In this document: in pieces, positions 61,144 through 64,000 of the stretch
Numbering within the stretch: the first letter of the stretch is position 1
How the letters are laid out: each line of letters starts with the position of its first letter
Notes under the pieces: model-generated
Database searches by the model: none
Seen by the model: the letters and a program-made list of their open reading frames with translations, nothing else
What the model was told of the DNA's origin: nothing
DNA from: Microbacterium arabinogalactanolyticum
GTDB taxonomy: Bacteria > Actinomycetota > Actinomycetes > Actinomycetales > Microbacteriaceae
Direction of reading: 5' to 3'
Length of the DNA stretch: 64,000 nucleotides
Assembly (NCBI RefSeq): GCF_030268005.1
Contig: NZ_BRZC01000003.1
Coordinates: 365,253 to 429,252, forward strand
Position numbers and translations under genes: made by a program

Positions 61144-61193
61144 GCGGATGCTGCGCCTGCCGGCGGCCGCGGATGCTGCGCCTGCCGGCGGCC
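61144..61193. repeat. Perfect 25-bp tandem duplication
   Basis: A 25-base unit starting GCGGATGCTGCGCCTGCC is present twice head-to-tail without a mismatch (61144-61168, 61169-61193), three bases after repeat element E and 45 bases before the reductase stop codon. Short flanks AGAGCG and CGCTCT are inverted. No coding potential is evident. Confidence 0.8.
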
Positions 61194-61237
61194 GCGCTCT
61201 GCCGTCAGGGGCGCCCGCGCAGGGCATCCGTCCCGGC

Positions 61238-61912
61238 TCAGGCCGAACGCCGCGCGGCCTCCAGCGCCGTGCCGTGCTGCACGGCCGCGGCGTCCATCAG
61301 CTCGCGCAGCTGCCCGGCGGTGACGTTCGCGCCGAAGGTCGGGTACCCGGGCTGCAGCACGACGCCGTCCGCGAGCGCGCCGGCCAGCACCGGATCGAAG
61401 CCCAGCGCGTCTACCAGAGCCGACACCGTCGCCAGGTCGTCCGCGTCGTCGCCGGCCACCGCGATCGCCTTGCGGCCCTGCGCGCCGGCGGGGCGGGCCT
61501 CGTCCTCGAGGTCGTGATAGCCCATGTGGTTCAGCGCCTTCACCACGCGCGCGCCCGCGAGGTGCTCCTGCACGAGCTCGCTGGTCGAGGTGCGGGGATC
61601 GTTCAGGTCGTCACGGATGCCGTCGGTCTCCCACCAGTAGTTCATCGTGTCGATCACGAGCTTGCCGCGCAGCAGGTCGGCCTCGAGGGAGTCGTGCTTG
61701 CCCAGCGGCAGAGCGAGCACCACGATGTCCGCCTCGCGGATCGCGTCGGCGGCGAGCACCGCGGTCGCGCCCGGCACCAGGACCTCCACGGTCAGCGCGA
61801 TGCGCTGGGGATCGCGCGAGCCGGCGATCAGCACGCGGTGACCGGCAGCCACGGCGAGCCGGGCGAGCGCGGTGCCGACCTTGCCGGCGCCGAGGATGCC
61901 GATGGTGGTCAT
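61238..61912 (-). CDS. NADP-dependent oxidoreductase (F420:NADP oxidoreductase-like)
   Basis: A 224-residue Rossmann protein: the dinucleotide motif [31 protein letters not shown], then [29 protein letters not shown], and the C-terminal [27 protein letters not shown]. The fold is that of the F420-dependent NADP reductase/ProC superfamily. AGGAGAAG precedes the ATG. It is 25 bases downstream of the luciferase-like gene, so the two form an operon and may share a reduced cofactor (flavin or F420). Real cofactor unproven. Confidence 0.83.
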   Translation of the reverse strand: MTTIGILGAGKVGTALARLAVAAGHRVLIAGSRDPQRIALTVEVLVPGATAVLAADAIREADIVVLALPLGKHDSLEADLLRGKLVIDTMNYWWETDGIRDDLNDPRTSTSELVQEHLAGARVVKALNHMGYHDLEDEARPAGAQGRKAIAVAGDDADDLATVSALVDALGFDPVLAGALADGVVLQPGYPTFGANVTAGQLRELMDAAAVQHGTALEAARRSA

Positions 61913-61937
61913 GGTCTTCTCCTGGGGATTCGTGGTG

Positions 61938-63053
61938 TCAGGCATGGACGGCCCTGCCGTCCTTGGTGATCTGGGCGACCGGGCGGCGGGTCGGATACCA
62001 GCTCCCCGGGTCTTGGGCGAGGAGTTCGCGGACCCGCGGCGCCACCTTCTCTCCGAACAGGCGGATGCTGTCCTCCCGCGCCGCGCGCGGCAGGTGCGTC
62101 AGGTCGTACTTCAGGTCGAAGCGGGAGAGGTGGTTGTCACGGAACGCCTTCGCCATCTTCTGTGCGACCGTCTCGGGCGAGCCGACGTACAGCGCGCCGG
62201 AGTCGACCTCCTCCGCGTAGCGCTCCGGCGTCGGCGGGTAGAAGCCGCGCTCCTTGCTGAGCTGCTGCACCATCGGCTCCCAGTACTTCCAGTGCATGTT
62301 CTTCGCCTCGTCGTCCGAGTCGGCGATCAGCCCGATGGAGTGCTGCGCGACGGGCAGCTCCCGGTGGCCGTACTTGGCGAGGGCGCGCAGGTACAGCTCC
62401 ACATGGCCGGCGAAGCGCTCGGGACGCCCGCCGATGATGGCCATCATCAGGGGCAGGCCGTACCGGGCGGCGCGGATCACGGAGTCGGGGCTGCCGCCGA
62501 TGCCGATCCAGGCGGGGATGCCGCCCTCCGGCATCCGCGGATGCAGGCGCACGTCTTCCAGCGGGGTGCGGTACTTCCCCGACCAGGTCACCCGATCCTC
62601 GCGCATCAGGCGCGTGAACAGCTCGAGCTTCTCCTCGAAGATCTCCTCGTACTCGGCGATGTCGTAGCCGAACAGGGGGAAGGACTCGATGGCGGATGCC
62701 CGACCCAGCACCATCTCGGTGCGGCCGCCGGAGATGCCGTCGACGGTGGCGAACTGCTGATACAGCCGCACCGGGTCCTGCGTGGACAGCACGGTCACGG
62801 AGGTGCCCAGGTGGATGCGGGATGTCGCTTGCGCTGCGGCGGCCAGCACCACAGGCGTGGCCGAGTCGACCGAGTCCTCCTTGTAGTGCTCGCCGATGCT
62901 GAAGACGTCCAGGCCCACGGACTCGGCGAGCTGCGCCTCGTCCACCAGCAGTCGCAGGGACTCGGCATCCGACATCACCCGGCCGGCGTCGGTGGCGACG
63001 TCCCCGAAGGAGTTCAGCCCGAACTCGATGTCCTCGACCGTGGCGCTCATCAT
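61938..63053 (-). CDS. Luciferase-like (LLM) flavin-dependent oxidoreductase
   Basis: A 371-residue bacterial-luciferase-family TIM-barrel enzyme: [93 protein letters not shown]. It is likely an FMN- or F420-dependent monooxygenase or dehydrogenase; substrate unknown. Divergent from a MarR gene with a symmetric operator between them, and followed by an NADP-dependent reductase that could recycle its cofactor. Confidence 0.88.
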   Translation of the reverse strand: MMSATVEDIEFGLNSFGDVATDAGRVMSDAESLRLLVDEAQLAESVGLDVFSIGEHYKEDSVDSATPVVLAAAAQATSRIHLGTSVTVLSTQDPVRLYQQFATVDGISGGRTEMVLGRASAIESFPLFGYDIAEYEEIFEEKLELFTRLMREDRVTWSGKYRTPLEDVRLHPRMPEGGIPAWIGIGGSPDSVIRAARYGLPLMMAIIGGRPERFAGHVELYLRALAKYGHRELPVAQHSIGLIADSDDEAKNMHWKYWEPMVQQLSKERGFYPPTPERYAEEVDSGALYVGSPETVAQKMAKAFRDNHLSRFDLKYDLTHLPRAAREDSIRLFGEKVAPRVRELLAQDPGSWYPTRRPVAQITKDGRAVHA

Positions 63054-63082
63054 GTGCCGACCTTCCTGTGCGACGCCGGTTT

Positions 63083-63114
63083 GATTGACGTGTCAATCGC
63101 ACCAACCGTAAGGT
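63083..63114 (+). promoter_or_regulatory. Symmetric MarR-type operator overlapping the marR promoter
   Basis: GATTGAC-GT-GTCAATC (63083-63098) is a perfect dyad. TTGACG (63086-63091), 17 bases, TAAGGT (63109-63114) make a good promoter toward marR, and the mirrored TTGACA offers a -35 toward the LLM gene. Binding would repress both directions. Confidence 0.7.
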
Positions 63115-63141
63115 GGGCCCATCCATTCCCGAGGAGGACGG

Positions 63142-63624
63142 ATGCCCGCGGACAGGACGAGGACCACGCCCACCCCTGCGCAGCTGCGCGTCTGGCGCGA
63201 GTACATCGAGACGGCCGACGCGCTGCGGAGGACCCTGGACGGCCGGATGCTGTCGGAGTCGGGGATGTCGTCCGGCGACTACGCCGTGCTGCTCGCCCTC
63301 AGTGAGGCGCCGCGACGCACGCTCCGCTCCTCGGAGCTGGCGGATGCCGTGGGGTGGGAGCGCAGCAGGCTGTCCCATCACCTGAGGAGGATGGAGGGCC
63401 GCGGCCTCATCATGAGGGACGCGAGCGAGGCGGAGGCACGCGGCGTGGAGGTGGCGATCACCGCCGCCGGCCTGGAGCTGTTCCGCGCCGGCTCGGTCTC
63501 GCACCTGCGCGCGGTCAAGGAGCTGTTCGTCGACGCGCTCTCCCCGCAGCAGCTCGACGATGCGGGCGGGATCGCGGCCGCGCTGCGGCGGACAACGGGC
63601 GACACGCCCGGGCTCCGCGACTGA
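63142..63624 (+). CDS. MarR-family regulator of the LLM/reductase pair
   Basis: A 160-residue MarR protein: dimer helices (LRVWREYIETADALRRTL), winged helix (SSGDYAVLLALSEAPRRTLRSSELADAVGWERSRLSHHLRRMEGRGLIMRD) and wing (RGVEVAITAAGLELF). Probable repressor of the divergent luciferase-like operon through the dyad at 63083-63098, responding to an unknown small molecule. Confidence 0.88.
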   Translation: MPADRTRTTPTPAQLRVWREYIETADALRRTLDGRMLSESGMSSGDYAVLLALSEAPRRTLRSSELADAVGWERSRLSHHLRRMEGRGLIMRDASEAEARGVEVAITAAGLELFRAGSVSHLRAVKELFVDALSPQQLDDAGGIAAALRRTTGDTPGLRD

Positions 63625-64000
63625 TTTGCCGGATGCCCGGGATCCACGTAAATTATTACTTGTTCGCCCCAAGCGGTTGAGCGGAAGGCCTGAAGGCCTG
63701 GCTCCCCTCCAAGCAGCGAACCACCCACCTCAAGCTCTTCTCACTCGTGAGATCGGCACCGGTCCTTAGGCCCGGGGAGCGTGGTTGTCCCGCCGAGATG
63801 GTCGATTTGACAAGCTCGCCGAGACGGATAAGCTAGAACGGTTGCCCCGGAGACGGGACAGCGGATCTGGTCCTGATCCTCACGGCGCGTCGATTTGACA
63901 GCCTGGTCGGGACAGATAAGATTGTGAAGTTGCCCTGCGCTTCTTGCCCTGATGGGGTGGGTGTGTGGGTGCGTCCGATCCTTGAGAACTCAACAGCGTG
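63625..64000 (+). promoter_or_regulatory. rRNA operon promoter and leader region
   Basis: No protein gene is seen. Two near-identical promoters occur: TTGACA (63807-63812), 16 bases, TAAGCT (63829-63834), and TTGACA (63895-63900), 16 bases, TAAGAT (63917-63922); both start with GATTTGACA. An upstream candidate TTGCCG (63626-63631), 17 bases, TAAATT (63649-63654) overlaps the marR stop. The window ends in TTGAGAACTCAACAGCGTG, a leader motif characteristic of actinobacterial rRNA operons just before 16S rRNA. The 16S gene itself is beyond the window. Confidence 0.85.

Noticed and set aside
63142..63800. tRNA genes near the rRNA operon
   Set aside because: I found no cloverleaf or TTCGAATC-type T-loop between the marR gene and the rRNA promoters.

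Overview
The window is high-GC actinobacterial chromosome. GGATGC/GCATCC pentamers are dense, several genes look leaderless, and the gene content (family-5 sugar ABC operon with GH3 and TetR, LacI-controlled GH13, KdpFABC-DE, CsoR-type copper sites, DtxR/IdeR-type iron box) fits Microbacteriaceae, most likely Microbacterium. The right end runs into the promoter and leader region of an rRNA operon whose 16S gene lies outside the window. I saw no transposase, integrase, phage gene, CRISPR array or tRNA.

Layout. 1-10.9 kb: a glycan-foraging locus with secreted GH101 endo-alpha-N-acetylgalactosaminidase, a LacI regulator, intracellular GH35 beta-galactosidase and a very large secreted GH29 alpha-fucosidase. 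Together these could strip mucin-type O-glycans. Shared half-sites (CGCAAACA) upstream of GH101 and GH35 suggest one LacI regulon. 11-16.4 kb: TetR/glycosyltransferase divergent pair, a 72-residue hypothetical and a large AAA-LuxR regulator. 16.4-22.5 kb: copper island (CopZ, CopA, DUF305 and DUF6153 proteins, a His-rich CopB-type ATPase), with the same CsoR-like palindrome in front of both ATPase units. 22.5-25.9 kb: GNAT, GAF-LuxR regulator and acyl-CoA synthetase. 25.9-36 kb: potassium island, with kdpFABCDE preceded by a 27-codon membrane micro-ORF and next to a KimA-type K+ transporter.

36-45.5 kb: VanZ-like protein, siderophore-interacting protein divergent from a siderophore ABC system (IdeR-like box, fused double permease), DUF998/MarR pair with a perfect 36-bp palindrome spanning the start codon, an intradiol-dioxygenase-like lipoprotein and an unknown membrane protein. 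45.5-50 kb: small alarmone synthetase, M20 amidohydrolase, cold-shock protein, MFS transporter and TetR. 50-58 kb: ABC importer plus GH3 operon, probably for beta-glucosides. 58-61 kb: LacI and GH13 alpha-glucosidase with a textbook LacI operator. 61-63.6 kb: NADP-dependent reductase, luciferase-like monooxygenase and a divergent MarR. 63.6-64 kb: rRNA promoters.

The most unusual signal is a set of intergenic elements at gene 3' ends (about 23.2-23.34, 33.83-33.91, 46.25-46.32, 58.05-58.14 and 61.07-61.14 kb). Each has two direct copies of a short core followed by two inverted copies. In four of the five the copies are offset by exactly 19 bp on both sides. Core sequence differs between loci but is matched within a locus. 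Two loci share the core TTCTGAAGGA, and the others loosely share a GCACTTCG-like core. They fold as long hairpins with a central symmetric internal loop and look like a repeat family of terminator or mobile (REP-like) character.
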